From Rhodothermales bacterium (GTDB lineage: Bacteria > Bacteroidota > Rhodothermia > Rhodothermales > UBA10348), in assembly GCA_024711125.1 (NCBI GenBank), contig JANJTM010000027.1, forward strand, positions 19,584 through 83,583: a stretch of DNA of 64,000 nt, read 5' to 3'. The translations under genes were made by a program, and so were the position numbers. The notes beneath the pieces are model-generated. The model searched no databases and was not told where the DNA came from. It was given only the letters and a program-made list of their open reading frames with translations. Shown one piece after another: positions 55,279 through 63,993 of the stretch. Position 1 is the first letter of the stretch; the number at the start of each line of letters is the position of its first letter.

Positions 55279-55467
55279 ATGTCTGACTCCTCGTCCCGGC
55301 CGCCCCACGTCCTTCCGCAGTCCGGTGCGCCGCAGGTTCGCCGCATGCTCGTCGACCTCTGTCGGAAGTCGCTCGAGGAGTACCGCTCGGTCGGCTACCC
55401 GTTCGGCAAGACCATGGACGGACTGCTGATCTGGATGGAACACGGGCAGTGGACGACGGACAACTAG
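55279..55467 (+). CDS. Small hypothetical protein (62 residues)
   Basis: 62 residues from ATG 55279. The composition is normal for a coding sequence (SLEEYRSVGYPFGKTMDGLLIWMEHGQW), and the helix VRRMLVDLCRKSLEEY looks amphipathic. No family recognised. It lies between the terminator of the lipoprotein gene and the HxlR remnant. Existence as a protein is plausible but not proven. Confidence 0.45.
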   Translation: MSDSSSRPPHVLPQSGAPQVRRMLVDLCRKSLEEYRSVGYPFGKTMDGLLIWMEHGQWTTDN

Positions 55468-55493
55468 GGCGTGTTCACGCTCCGGGTACTCGT

Positions 55494-55640
55494 TCTGCTA
55501 CGACGCGCGTGATGCGAGACGGAGAGCGGAAGAAGGACCTCGGCCGCATCACCCGCACGATGCGCTCCGCCCAGCTGAAGCAGCTTGATGCCGAGGGATT
55601 CATCCACCGCGAGGCCTACCCGGTCATTGCGCCCTGGTGG
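55494..55640 (+). pseudogene. HxlR-type winged-helix regulator fragment
   Basis: In frame 3, residues like RVMRDGERKKDLGRITRTM followed by LKQLDAEGFIHREAYPVIAP match the second half of an HxlR DNA-binding domain (LxxGxxRFxELRR.., LxxLExxGLxxRxxYPxxPP). The upstream half and the C-terminal end are missing, and no proper start is visible. The match stops at about 55640, where a palindrome-rich segment begins. It is probably a decayed gene cut by, or retained next to, an inserted repeat. Confidence 0.55.
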
Positions 55641-55667
55641 GGCGCCATTTCCCGCTCTCGGCGCGAC

Positions 55668-55786
55668 GAAGTGGAAAATCGCCGCAGATTCCACTTCGGA
55701 AGCCGCTATTCGGGGCCGCGAAGTGTAATTCGGGGCTGAATTACACTTCCGCGCCCGAAGAATGGTCTCGGAAGTGGAATATCGCC
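55668..55786. repeat. Cluster of GAAGTG(G/T)AA inverted and direct repeats
   Basis: Three related units are visible. GAAGTGGAA (55668-55676) pairs with TTCCACTTC (55689-55697). GAAGTGTAATTC (55720-55731) pairs perfectly with GAATTACACTTC (55738-55749) around a GGGGCT loop. The first unit GAAGTGGAAAATCGCC (55668-55683) recurs as GAAGTGGAATATCGCC (55771-55786), one base different. The arrangement fits a MITE-like or transposon-end relic, or a regulator cluster. No transposase is present. Confidence 0.7.
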
Positions 55787-55980
55787 CCTTCTGACCCCTG
55801 CAAGCAGAACGTGCCGGAGCGGGCGTCAACCAAGAGTCTGAACACTCCCCAGGGTCTGACCACGGCACGGCGAAGGAACGGGCGTGACGCCCGGCCCGCC
55901 GGGCCTGCGGATGGACACGGGCCATGGCTCCCGACCGGGAGCCCGTGCGGGCATCGGAGCGGCGAACCCGGTCGCCCGGT

Positions 55981-57138
55981 CTACAGCACGGGAATCGTTC
56001 GCGCGGGCCGTCCGTCCACGAGGAGCACGTACAGGCCGGGGGCCAGCGCTCCACCGTCGAACTCGACGAGTCCCGAGCCCGAGTCGTCGATAGCGACGCG
56101 CCGGCCCAGCAGATCCACGAGTTCGACGCGCCGCGCCGTTCCCGCGGAACGGGGCAGCGATACGCGGAGCGTGCCCCGGACAGGAATCGGCCACGCGTCG
56201 ACCGCCGCGAGCCGCGGGTCCGGGGCGCGTTCGGCGGCGACGGGCAGCGGGCCCTGGAGGCGGGCGTAGACCGGGACGTGGTCCGAGGTGTAGACGATGT
56301 AGAAACGGTCCCCGGTCAGGACCGAGCCCAATCGATCGGTGGCACCGCGGTCGGCCAACGGGTACAGCTCGTTCGATACCAGGATGTGGTCGATGGTCGA
56401 AAGTTCGCTTCCGCAGAACGTGCATACGCCGGCGTCGTCGAGCGGCTTGGAGAGAAACCGGTATCGAGAAGGATCGTCGAGAAAATTGCGGTAGGGGGAG
56501 TCGCGACCGGTCGAGATCGACGGTCCGAGTTCATCGTTCAGGTCGCCGAGCAGCACCAGGTTCGTCGAGGCTTCGAGCAGGTCGAACCGGTTCTTGAGGC
56601 GCTGGGAGGCCTCGAGCCGTTGGTTGTAGGAATCGAGGTCGGCGAATGCCTTCATGTGCACGTTCACGAGCGTGACCGTGAACGTGGTGTCCGGAAGCGT
56701 GACGAGGGCTTTCAGCTCGAAGGGCGGTCGGCCCCCGAACGCGGATGCGAACTGGTCGAGGATCAGCCGCGCCGACAGCTTCTGCACCACGTCCGTCCGC
56801 CACAGGTACGCCGTGCGCTGGGTCTGGGTGAACGGCGCGACTTCGCCGGTCCAGGGAGCACCCAGGCGCGCCACCAGCGCGTTGAACGCCGGGATGGAGG
56901 AGATCTCCTGCAGCGCCCAGAGGTCGATGCCCGCGCCCTCGATGATGGCGAAGACGTTGTCCTGCTGGCGCGTTTCATCGCTCGGGCCTCCGCCGGTCGA
57001 CCCGAACCACTCGATGTTCCACGTCGCGATGTCGAAACTAGACGCGGTGCCGACGTTCTGCACCGGCTGCGAGGCGGCGGGTGACGCGGCGAGCGCGAAC
57101 AGCGCGACCGCCGCAGCCACGTTCCGGACGGGGCCCAT
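55981..57138 (-). CDS. Secreted endonuclease/exonuclease/phosphatase-fold protein with probable T9SS sorting domain
   Basis: 385 residues from ATG 57138 (a GTG directly before it is the alternative). Signal peptide: GPVRNVAAAVALFALAASPAAS. The EEP fold is clear: IATWNIEWFGSTG, LWALQEISSIPAF (catalytic Glu), LVNVHMKAFADLDSY, LVLLGDLNDELG (Asp/Asn), STIDHILVSN, and TSDHVPVYARL (final Asp-His). The last ~75 residues, VELVDLLGRRVAIDD and APGLYVLLVDGR, have the LxDxxGRxV...GxYxxxV pattern of type IX secretion C-terminal domains. So it is probably exported to the surface or medium. The TGATG junction with the upstream gene indicates coupling. Confidence 0.88.
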   Translation of the reverse strand: MGPVRNVAAAVALFALAASPAASQPVQNVGTASSFDIATWNIEWFGSTGGGPSDETRQQDNVFAIIEGAGIDLWALQEISSIPAFNALVARLGAPWTGEVAPFTQTQRTAYLWRTDVVQKLSARLILDQFASAFGGRPPFELKALVTLPDTTFTVTLVNVHMKAFADLDSYNQRLEASQRLKNRFDLLEASTNLVLLGDLNDELGPSISTGRDSPYRNFLDDPSRYRFLSKPLDDAGVCTFCGSELSTIDHILVSNELYPLADRGATDRLGSVLTGDRFYIVYTSDHVPVYARLQGPLPVAAERAPDPRLAAVDAWPIPVRGTLRVSLPRSAGTARRVELVDLLGRRVAIDDSGSGLVEFDGGALAPGLYVLLVDGRPARTIPVL

Positions 57139-58370
57139 CACTCGAAGTCGGTGTTCAGGCGGAAACGCGAAATGCGCCCGTTCCCGGTGTCGGCGACGTA
57201 GACCGTACGGTTGAAGTACGCCACGCCCTGGGGCGCTGAGAATTGCAGGGCGCCGTCACCTTCCGAGCCGAAGGACACGTTGACCGGCAGGGCGCTCGTG
57301 GAGCCGGGCGGAGGGGCAACCCCCTCGATACCCGACGCGGTGAAGACCGACAGGCGGTGCTCGCCGCCGTCGAGCACGAACAGGTAGTTCGTTCCGTCCA
57401 TGGCCACGGCCAGGTCGGTCACGCGCGTGAAACGGAAGTCGTCGTAGAGGGCATCGACATCCTCCCGGAACGCCGACTGGATGAGCGCGGGGTCCGGTTG
57501 GAACTCGCGTCCGTTGGGGGTTTCCACGACGCGCACCGAGAGCGCCGAGTAGCGAAGCCGGACCCCGGCCGGTCCGCCGGACTGCGCGATCAGGAAATGG
57601 CGCTGGGCCGGGAACGACGCGCGCTGCGGCGGATGCACGAAGGCCGTGACATCGGTCGGCCACACGGAACTCACGAGGCTTTCCTGGGTGGGGCTGAGCG
57701 ACACGATGGCCTGTATGTTGTCCCCGGCCTCGTCGAATTCGAGCACGATGTTGTGCGCGAAGAAGATCGAGGCGCGGTCGTTGACCGGGCCCTGCCTCGC
57801 GACGTACACGTGGTTGTCCGGCAGGACGGCAACCCCGGTGAAAGCGACCTCCTCGTCGGTCGCCACGGGATCGGGCCGGTTGAATTTCCGCGAGTCGTCG
57901 TCGAAGGGGTGCCAGAGGATGCGGCCGATGCGCGGCGCGCCCGTCGGCACGTCGTCATATCGCAGCACGACGGGCAGGCGCCACGTGCGCCCCGCGATCG
58001 TGGTGTCCCGCCGTGCCGTGACGTATACGCGCAGGCGCCGGTCCTGTACGACCGACGTGGCTCCGCCCGGGATCGGCACGTGGAGGGCGGGCCGTCCGGA
58101 AATGTCGAGAATGTGCAGACCGGTCGCGTCGGTGACGTAGAGCAGTTCGTCGTAGCCGACGTAGACGTCGGTAGGGCCGTCGAGCGGGGTGCCGGTCGCC
58201 CCGAGTTCGAAGAACGGGAACAGCGGTACGTATTCGACTTCGTTCAGCAGCGAGGGCTCGCTGCGCCCGGCCTCGAAGATCCCGTCGGTCACGGGATCGC
58301 TCTTGGACGAGAAGAGCGCGTCGCAACCCGAGGCGACGAACACGAAGGCGATGAGGAGGAATCGGTTCAC
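57138..58370 (-). CDS. Lipoprotein with NHL/beta-propeller-like repeats
   Basis: 410 residues from GTG 58370. The signal NRFLLIAFVFVASGC ends in a lipobox. The middle and C-terminal parts have propeller-like blades: GPTDVYVGYDELLYVTDATG near the N-terminus, and FSAPQGVAYFNRTVYVADTG, then GNGRISRF, an NHL repeat, at the end. Probably displayed on the cell surface or in the periplasm as a binding protein. Partner unknown. Start overlaps the upstream PorV-like gene's stop (GTGA), and its stop overlaps the nuclease gene's start. Confidence 0.8.
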   Translation of the reverse strand: MNRFLLIAFVFVASGCDALFSSKSDPVTDGIFEAGRSEPSLLNEVEYVPLFPFFELGATGTPLDGPTDVYVGYDELLYVTDATGLHILDISGRPALHVPIPGGATSVVQDRRLRVYVTARRDTTIAGRTWRLPVVLRYDDVPTGAPRIGRILWHPFDDDSRKFNRPDPVATDEEVAFTGVAVLPDNHVYVARQGPVNDRASIFFAHNIVLEFDEAGDNIQAIVSLSPTQESLVSSVWPTDVTAFVHPPQRASFPAQRHFLIAQSGGPAGVRLRYSALSVRVVETPNGREFQPDPALIQSAFREDVDALYDDFRFTRVTDLAVAMDGTNYLFVLDGGEHRLSVFTASGIEGVAPPPGSTSALPVNVSFGSEGDGALQFSAPQGVAYFNRTVYVADTGNGRISRFRLNTDFE

Positions 58371-59371
58371 AGGCCTACGTTCACCCCCACGCGATGCACG
58401 GCGCCGAGGCGCTCGAGCCGGTCGAATGCGTAATCGAAACGAAGGGACAGCCCGGAAATCGGAACGCGTACGCCGAAGCCGGCCGACGGCGTCGTGGCCT
58501 CGTCGATCGCGAAACGGTACCCCGAGCGCAGGAATAGGGTATCGTGCCACCCGTACTCGGCGCCCACGCTCCAGTGCTCGGCGTTGTCGTTGGGCTTGTT
58601 CAACTGCGCCGACACGGTGAGGCTCTGGTCGGAACGGCCACGCATCGCGTCGTACGAGACCCCGAGGTGGAAGGACGTGGGCACGGTCAGGGCCTCGAAC
58701 GTCGTTTCGGTCACCGTGGAAGGCGAACCGATCACCGGCCGGTCCAGTTCGCCCTTGGGCGTGCCGTCGAGGCCGAAGTTGCGGATGACGACCGCCAGGT
58801 CCATGCCGGTCGCTCCGACGGCATAGTAGAACCCGAGGTCGAACGTGGCGGTGCGGGCGGTCAATCCGGCCACCGACTCCTGTACGAGTCGACCGGTGAC
58901 CCCGTAGCTGAACAGGTCGGTCAGGCGCTGCGCGACGGTAAGTCCCACCGCGAGGTCGCGCAGGCTGAACGTCTCGCCCGTTCCGTAGGGCTGGAACTCG
59001 GTCGTCACGTCCATCGAGCCGGAGTCCATGGCCTGGACCGAGGCCGCGACGGCCAGGTTGGTGCCCCCGAGCGGAAGCACGAAACCCGCGTAATCGAGCG
59101 TGACGTCCACGAAATAGGCGGTGTGGTGCAGGGCTGCGCCCGGCCCGGAGGTCCACGCGGCCAGGGCGGGATTCCAGTGCAGGGCCGCGATGTCGCCCGG
59201 AGACGTCACGACCGCTTCGCCGAGCGCGGCCGACCGGGCGTCGATCGGGATCTTGAGGAACTGGAAGCCCGAGGTGCCCGCGCGCTCGTCGCCGAGGGAG
59301 GGCAACAACTGCGCCTGCGCGGGAAGCGCGGTCAGGGCGAGGATCGTTATGACCAGTCGTGCGGCGCGCAT
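58367..59371 (-). CDS. PorV/PorQ family outer-membrane beta-barrel protein
   Basis: 334 residues from ATG 59371. Signal peptide RAARLVITILALTALPAQAQ. TSGFQFLKIPIDARSAALGEAVVTS and GDIAALHWNPALAA are the PorV/PorQ family N-terminal hallmarks (FLxIxxxARxxALGxA and WNPA). The rest is a beta-barrel. In T9SS, PorV is the shuttle protein of the outer membrane for CTD cargo. Here the gene is part of the same overlapping operon as a CTD-bearing nuclease, suggesting a dedicated copy. Start overlaps the TonB receptor stop (TGATG). Confidence 0.85.
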   Translation of the reverse strand: MRAARLVITILALTALPAQAQLLPSLGDERAGTSGFQFLKIPIDARSAALGEAVVTSPGDIAALHWNPALAAWTSGPGAALHHTAYFVDVTLDYAGFVLPLGGTNLAVAASVQAMDSGSMDVTTEFQPYGTGETFSLRDLAVGLTVAQRLTDLFSYGVTGRLVQESVAGLTARTATFDLGFYYAVGATGMDLAVVIRNFGLDGTPKGELDRPVIGSPSTVTETTFEALTVPTSFHLGVSYDAMRGRSDQSLTVSAQLNKPNDNAEHWSVGAEYGWHDTLFLRSGYRFAIDEATTPSAGFGVRVPISGLSLRFDYAFDRLERLGAVHRVGVNVGL

Positions 59372-62286
59372 CAGAATCGTACGGTCATTCCGACCATGAC
59401 ATGCCGCTGGGGAAGGAACCGCGCGGGGTTGAGCGGGGGCAGGCCCGACGAGTTCGGGTCGTCGTAACGCAGGTCGCGCACGCCGTCGGCGACGTCGTAG
59501 CGGGAATCGGCGCGCAGCGCGGTCATGTCGGTCTGCGAAGGGTCTACGTCCGGGTACGCTTCGCCGGTGACCGGGTTGATGATGACCGCGTTCCGCTGGT
59601 CGAAGAGGTTGGTCACCTCGACGGTGAACGCCAGCCGGGTCGATCCGACCGCGGCGGTCTTTTGGAGCGACAGGTCGAACCACCACCACGGGGAGCCGAG
59701 GCGCGAGTACCGCCGCGCCGGGTCGCTCACGGTTTCGTAGACCGGCCGCCAGTCCTGTTCTCCCGTGAACGGGTTGACCTGCCGGCCCTTGAACTCGACC
59801 GGCGTATAGCGCTGCCCCGAGCGCACGGTGGTGGAGAGGTAGATGCGGAAGTTCTTCGTGCCGGGAACGGAAAACAGTCCGCGGTTCTCGTCGCCCGTGA
59901 GGAGCACGCTTCCCTTGACGTCGAGCGGGCGGTCCCAGGCCAGGGGCGTCTCGAACGTGTTGTCGATGTCCCCGTTGGCCAGGAATTGCGTGAGCGCGTC
60001 GTTGTTGGTCGAACTGAGGCCCGTGGCGCGGGAGTAGGAGACCGACGCCTGGCCCTGGAACCAGGTCGAGATGCGCTTGAGGTACGACACCTCGATGCCG
60101 CGCACGCGGGCAAAGTCCCCGTTGATCCGGAAGGCGCGGGTGACCTCGCGACCGGTCGGGTCCTTGACCAGGGCGTTTTCGACCGTGATGAAATCATACT
60201 TGTCGCGCCAGAAGGCGGCGACGTTCAGCGCGTCGTCATTCGAAAACTGGGTGCGCAGGCCGAGTTCGTACGAGACGTCGACCTCGGGATCCAGGTCCGG
60301 GTTGCCGAGATCGGCGAAGAACGAGCGGTCCTGGTAGTACGGGTCGAGCCCGGTGTACACGAAGGTCGGGTGCGGAAGCCGCGTGGAATGCCCGTAGTTG
60401 AAGAACAGGACACGGTTTTCCTGGATCGGGAAGGAAACGCGCAACTTCGGCAGCATGCGCAGCTTCGTCCGCAGGCCGAAGAGCCCGATCGTGTTGTCCC
60501 GGTACGACTCCCGCACGCCCTCGGGGACCGGGGCACGCTCGTCCTCCACGAGATCGTCCACGTAGGCACCGGGCGACCAGTACTCCCACCGTGCGCCGAC
60601 GTTGGCGATCAGCCCGCGGTACCGAACCTGGTGGGTGAGCCAGGCGCCGCCACGCCGCGGCTTGACCCGCCAGACGTCGCTGGACTCCCCGAGGCGGTTC
60701 GTGGAGGCGCCCGCGTCGCCGCCGATCGGGGCGCCTACCCATGGGCGCTCGATGTCGATCCACTGGTAATCGTTGAACTTGAGTTCGAGGCCCACGTTCG
60801 TCCGGTGGTTCTGCGACACCGAAAACAGCGTATACGTCGCGCGGGCCGTCCATTCTTCGGCGAAGTGGTCGTGGAATCGCGTGGCGATGCCGCCGTTGTT
60901 GACCAACCCCGGTCCGGGGAGCACGAAGAGGGCGTTGGGATCGAGCGGGTTTCCGTCCGCGTCGACGAAGACGTTCGGGGGATACGTGATGACGCTCGAC
61001 GGGTCCAGTTCGCTGTCGACGGTCGCGGGCCGCCACGGCCGACCGTTGGCGTCGGCCCGGAGCCGGGTGAAGAGCCGCGACACCTGGACGTCGTAGAACG
61101 AGCGGCTTCCGAGCGCGTGGGACCACTTGACGTAGCTGATGATGTTGTCGTGGCCGTAGGTGTTCGCGTTGTCGGGCTCGAGGATGAACGCGTACTGGAA
61201 GCCCGGCTGCACGACGGCGTCGTTTCCGGTCACCTGCAGCATGCGGGTGTTCTGGTTGACGGTCAGCGAGCGCTGGTACGATCCCTGCAGCTTCATCCCG
61301 GTCCCGACCTCCCAGGTGAGCTTGCCGAGGCCGTTCCACCGGTTTCCCGCGCGCGGAAGCAGGGCGGTGGAATTCGTGAGCGACGTGCGTACCTGGTCGG
61401 GCGTCGAAATGTGCCGCGTGAAACCGTCAGCCAACTGCACCTGCCCGGCCACGAAGAACCGCAGTTTTCCGCGCACCACGGGACCGCTCACGGTCATCTC
61501 GTAGAGATCCTCGCGGAAATTCGAGCGCGAGTCCCCGTTGAACCCCAGGTCGTCCCTCTTGTGGGAGAACGAACCTTCGAACCGGTCGGTGCCGTCCTGG
61601 GTCTGCACGCTGACCACGCCGCTCGTGACGTCGCCGACCTCGGCGCCGAGCCCGCCGGTGGTGATCTCGATCTCCGAAAACGCGTTGGACCCGAGGTCGA
61701 GACCGAATCCCGTGCCGGCCAGGGGGTCCTTGGCCGATACGCCGTCCACGATGAAGCCGGTTTCCTCGGCCCTGCCGCCGCGGATGTAGAGGCCGGTGGG
61801 GTCGCGCGTGATGCCGACCTGCGCGCCAACGGCCGCCTGCACGTCCCGCATCGGCGCCGCCTGCAGCACTTCGCTGGAGATGCGGGCGGTCGACGTCGAC
61901 TCCTCGACATCGACGAGAGGGCGCTCTCCGATCACGAGAACCTCGCCCTCGGTCGAGAGCACGGCTTCTTCGAGCGTGATGTCGAGCCGGGTGGTCTGGC
62001 CGTTGGCGACAGCGATGCCCGTGTACAGCCGGGTTTCGAACCCGATGTACGACACACGGATGTTGTAGGAACCGGCCCTGAGGTCGGGAATCGCGTAGTT
62101 GCCGTCGATGTCGGTCGAAGAGCCGGACGACGTGCCGACGACGATCACGTTCACTCCGATCAGGGCCTCGCCCGAGGCCGCGTCGGTCACCCGGCCGGCG
62201 ATACGGCCCTGGCCCACGGCCGGACTCACGCCCAGCAGGGCGATGCCGAGGATCGCGGCAAGGAGGTGGAGGCGGTTCGAAGTCAT
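59371..62286 (-). CDS. TonB-dependent receptor with N-terminal carboxypeptidase-regulatory domain
   Basis: 971 residues from ATG 62286. After the signal peptide (NRLHLLAAILGIALLGVSPAVG) the N-terminal domain is GRIAGRVTDAASGEALIGVNV to DGNYAIPDLRAGSYNIRVSY, the CarboxypepD_reg-like form. The plug domain follows (VQAAVGAQVGITRDPTGLYI, then GGRAEETGFIVDGVS), and the barrel extends to the end, closing RFLPQRHVMVGMTVRF. No SusD partner is adjacent, so it is not a typical SusCD pair; substrate unknown. The ATG overlaps the upstream lipoprotein's stop (ATGA). Confidence 0.93.
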   Translation of the reverse strand: MTSNRLHLLAAILGIALLGVSPAVGQGRIAGRVTDAASGEALIGVNVIVVGTSSGSSTDIDGNYAIPDLRAGSYNIRVSYIGFETRLYTGIAVANGQTTRLDITLEEAVLSTEGEVLVIGERPLVDVEESTSTARISSEVLQAAPMRDVQAAVGAQVGITRDPTGLYIRGGRAEETGFIVDGVSAKDPLAGTGFGLDLGSNAFSEIEITTGGLGAEVGDVTSGVVSVQTQDGTDRFEGSFSHKRDDLGFNGDSRSNFREDLYEMTVSGPVVRGKLRFFVAGQVQLADGFTRHISTPDQVRTSLTNSTALLPRAGNRWNGLGKLTWEVGTGMKLQGSYQRSLTVNQNTRMLQVTGNDAVVQPGFQYAFILEPDNANTYGHDNIISYVKWSHALGSRSFYDVQVSRLFTRLRADANGRPWRPATVDSELDPSSVITYPPNVFVDADGNPLDPNALFVLPGPGLVNNGGIATRFHDHFAEEWTARATYTLFSVSQNHRTNVGLELKFNDYQWIDIERPWVGAPIGGDAGASTNRLGESSDVWRVKPRRGGAWLTHQVRYRGLIANVGARWEYWSPGAYVDDLVEDERAPVPEGVRESYRDNTIGLFGLRTKLRMLPKLRVSFPIQENRVLFFNYGHSTRLPHPTFVYTGLDPYYQDRSFFADLGNPDLDPEVDVSYELGLRTQFSNDDALNVAAFWRDKYDFITVENALVKDPTGREVTRAFRINGDFARVRGIEVSYLKRISTWFQGQASVSYSRATGLSSTNNDALTQFLANGDIDNTFETPLAWDRPLDVKGSVLLTGDENRGLFSVPGTKNFRIYLSTTVRSGQRYTPVEFKGRQVNPFTGEQDWRPVYETVSDPARRYSRLGSPWWWFDLSLQKTAAVGSTRLAFTVEVTNLFDQRNAVIINPVTGEAYPDVDPSQTDMTALRADSRYDVADGVRDLRYDDPNSSGLPPLNPARFLPQRHVMVGMTVRF

Positions 62287-63890
62287 CGCTTCGGAAACTC
62301 CAGCGCGTCAAGCAGCGCGCCGACGACGGCGGGTCCCGCCGCGTCGGACGTGCCGGCCACCTTGAACTGGGATTCGCCCGTCTGGTCGTTCACGAGCGGT
62401 ATGGACACGAGCGCAATGCGGCGGTCGGCCGACATCGAGGCGACGGTCGACGCTCCCGGCCACGTGCCCGAAGCCCCGCGGGTCGTGCGGTACGCGAAGA
62501 CCCCGGTGTACAGCGGCACGATCGTGGTGCCCGTGGCCTCGTAGGGCCGTACGTTGATGAAGAACCGGTCAGAGACGAGCGCGGGCAGGCCGATGGCGGC
62601 GGCCGCGGCAGACGGAGTGACCGCGGCGTTGGTACGCAGTTCGAGGCGCCCGATCGAATCGGGCAGCACGAGAGGACGACTCAGCGGCAGGAGCAGCACG
62701 GCCGCGTTGTCGGTGAAGTCGGTGTCCCGACCGGCAACCGCCGTCGGGGAATGCACGAGCATGCGACCCCCGTTCTCGAAGAAGTCAGACAGCGCGGGCG
62801 CGACGAAGGGCATGTTGTCGGTGGCCGCCGTTCCGATCGTCGAACTGGACACCCAGTAGAGGTAGTCGAACATCGACAGCGTCAGCCGCAGCATGGGCTC
62901 GGCCACGGGCGGAAGGGCAGCGGAGCGCGGCACGGTGCCGGACGATCCCGTGGTGTACGGCTGCGAAAGGTCCCAGGAGTCGACCGCGTACCCGGCCGGC
63001 AGGTGGGCGCGCAGCCGCGCCATGTGCCACGCGGTCACGTTCGGGTGATTCGCGAGCCGGTAGTCGTTGACGTACAGCACGTTGGAGACGGCGCGCTTGA
63101 CGTGCCACGTGTGGCGTGCGATCGTGCTCGTCGTGTCGGCCTGGTCGACGGCGCGCACGTAGAACGTGTTGTCTCCGCCCGGGCGCAGACCGGGGAGGCG
63201 AAGGGAGGTCGCCTGCACGCCCCGACCCAGGTAGATCGCCGCGTCGACCTCGGCGGCGCCCGAACGCACCTGGTCTCGGTCGGCCACGAGGGTGACGAAG
63301 TCGAACGAGGGATCGATCTCGACGAACGTCGTCGAATCGTTCAGGCCGATCGAGACGGAGGCGAGGTTCTGCACGCCGTCGGGATCGGTCGCGCGCCAGG
63401 CGAACGACACGATCGTGAACGTCGTGTCGGGCGGCAACTCGAAGCGGGACAAGGCGATGGCCGGGGGCGAATTCCGGATCGGGAACAGCGTCGAAGCGGG
63501 ACTCGGATCGCGAAGGCCGGCATCGTCCACCGCTCGAACCTGGACGAAGACGTTCGCCACGGAGCTTCCGCCCGGGATAGGGAGAAGCAGGAGGGAATCG
63601 TTCGAGGTCGTGTACGTCCACCCGTCTTCGGCCCCGGGAACGGCGTCCTCGGGGAAGGTGCGCACCTCGAACCCGGCCACGAAACCGTCGGCATCGTCTC
63701 CCACCCACGAGAGGCGAAGCGTGGACCGTAGCCGCCCCGCTTCGCCGAGATTGTCCACGAGCGACTCGTCCCGCACGCTCAGGCGCGTTTCGGGAGGTTC
63801 GTTCGCATTCCGGTTGCCCTCGAAGCCGGCGTCGCACGAGGCGAAAACCAGCAGCGCGGCGAACCAGGCGACGTTCGGGGTGCGGGACAT
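62283..63890 (-). CDS. Surface lipoprotein with FN3-like repeats and a C-terminal GATase/ThuA-like region, function unknown
   Basis: 535 residues from ATG 63890. The signal SRTPNVAWFAALLVFASC ends in a lipobox. Two FN3-like segments are visible (SWVGDDADGFVAGFEVRTF and FAWRATDPDGVQNLASVS). The C-terminal half reads VLYVNDYRLANHPNVTAWHM, then FDYLYWVSSS and PALSDFFENGGRMLVHSP, which looks like the open alpha/beta fold of GATase1/ThuA-like domains. Named function cannot be assigned. It is the first gene of the five-gene operon and probably the surface component that meets substrate. Confidence 0.8.
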   Translation of the reverse strand: MSRTPNVAWFAALLVFASCDAGFEGNRNANEPPETRLSVRDESLVDNLGEAGRLRSTLRLSWVGDDADGFVAGFEVRTFPEDAVPGAEDGWTYTTSNDSLLLLPIPGGSSVANVFVQVRAVDDAGLRDPSPASTLFPIRNSPPAIALSRFELPPDTTFTIVSFAWRATDPDGVQNLASVSIGLNDSTTFVEIDPSFDFVTLVADRDQVRSGAAEVDAAIYLGRGVQATSLRLPGLRPGGDNTFYVRAVDQADTTSTIARHTWHVKRAVSNVLYVNDYRLANHPNVTAWHMARLRAHLPAGYAVDSWDLSQPYTTGSSGTVPRSAALPPVAEPMLRLTLSMFDYLYWVSSSTIGTAATDNMPFVAPALSDFFENGGRMLVHSPTAVAGRDTDFTDNAAVLLLPLSRPLVLPDSIGRLELRTNAAVTPSAAAAAIGLPALVSDRFFINVRPYEATGTTIVPLYTGVFAYRTTRGASGTWPGASTVASMSADRRIALVSIPLVNDQTGESQFKVAGTSDAAGPAVVGALLDALEFPKR

Positions 63891-63960
63891 GCGGCAGTGG
63901 ACGTCGGCACGCGGCCCCGGGCGGACGCGTAGCGCTGCCCCGGCCGGTCCCCGCGGGAAA

Positions 63961-63993
63961 TAAAATTAGAACGGCAGAATCCGGCGAAAACAA
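63961..63993 (-). promoter_or_regulatory. Putative promoter of the surface lipoprotein/TonB/PorV/nuclease operon
   Basis: On the minus strand TTGTTTT (63987-63993) is followed after about 18-19 bases by TAATTTTA (63961-63968), which matches 7 of 8 positions of the Bacteroidota -7 TAnnTTTG. The site is in the most AT-rich pocket of the window and 70 bases before the first ATG. This is the best promoter candidate here, still based on sequence alone. Confidence 0.45.

Larger units (their letters stand above)
55468..55980. other. Gene-poor region with HxlR remnant and palindrome cluster
   Basis: This 513-base stretch is the only long non-coding gap in the window. It holds the HxlR fragment (55494-55640), then inverted and direct repeats (55668-55786), then about 190 bases in which I see no supported gene before the nuclease gene's end at 55981. 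Base composition dips relative to flanks around the repeats, a sign of inserted or relic DNA. Confidence 0.6.
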
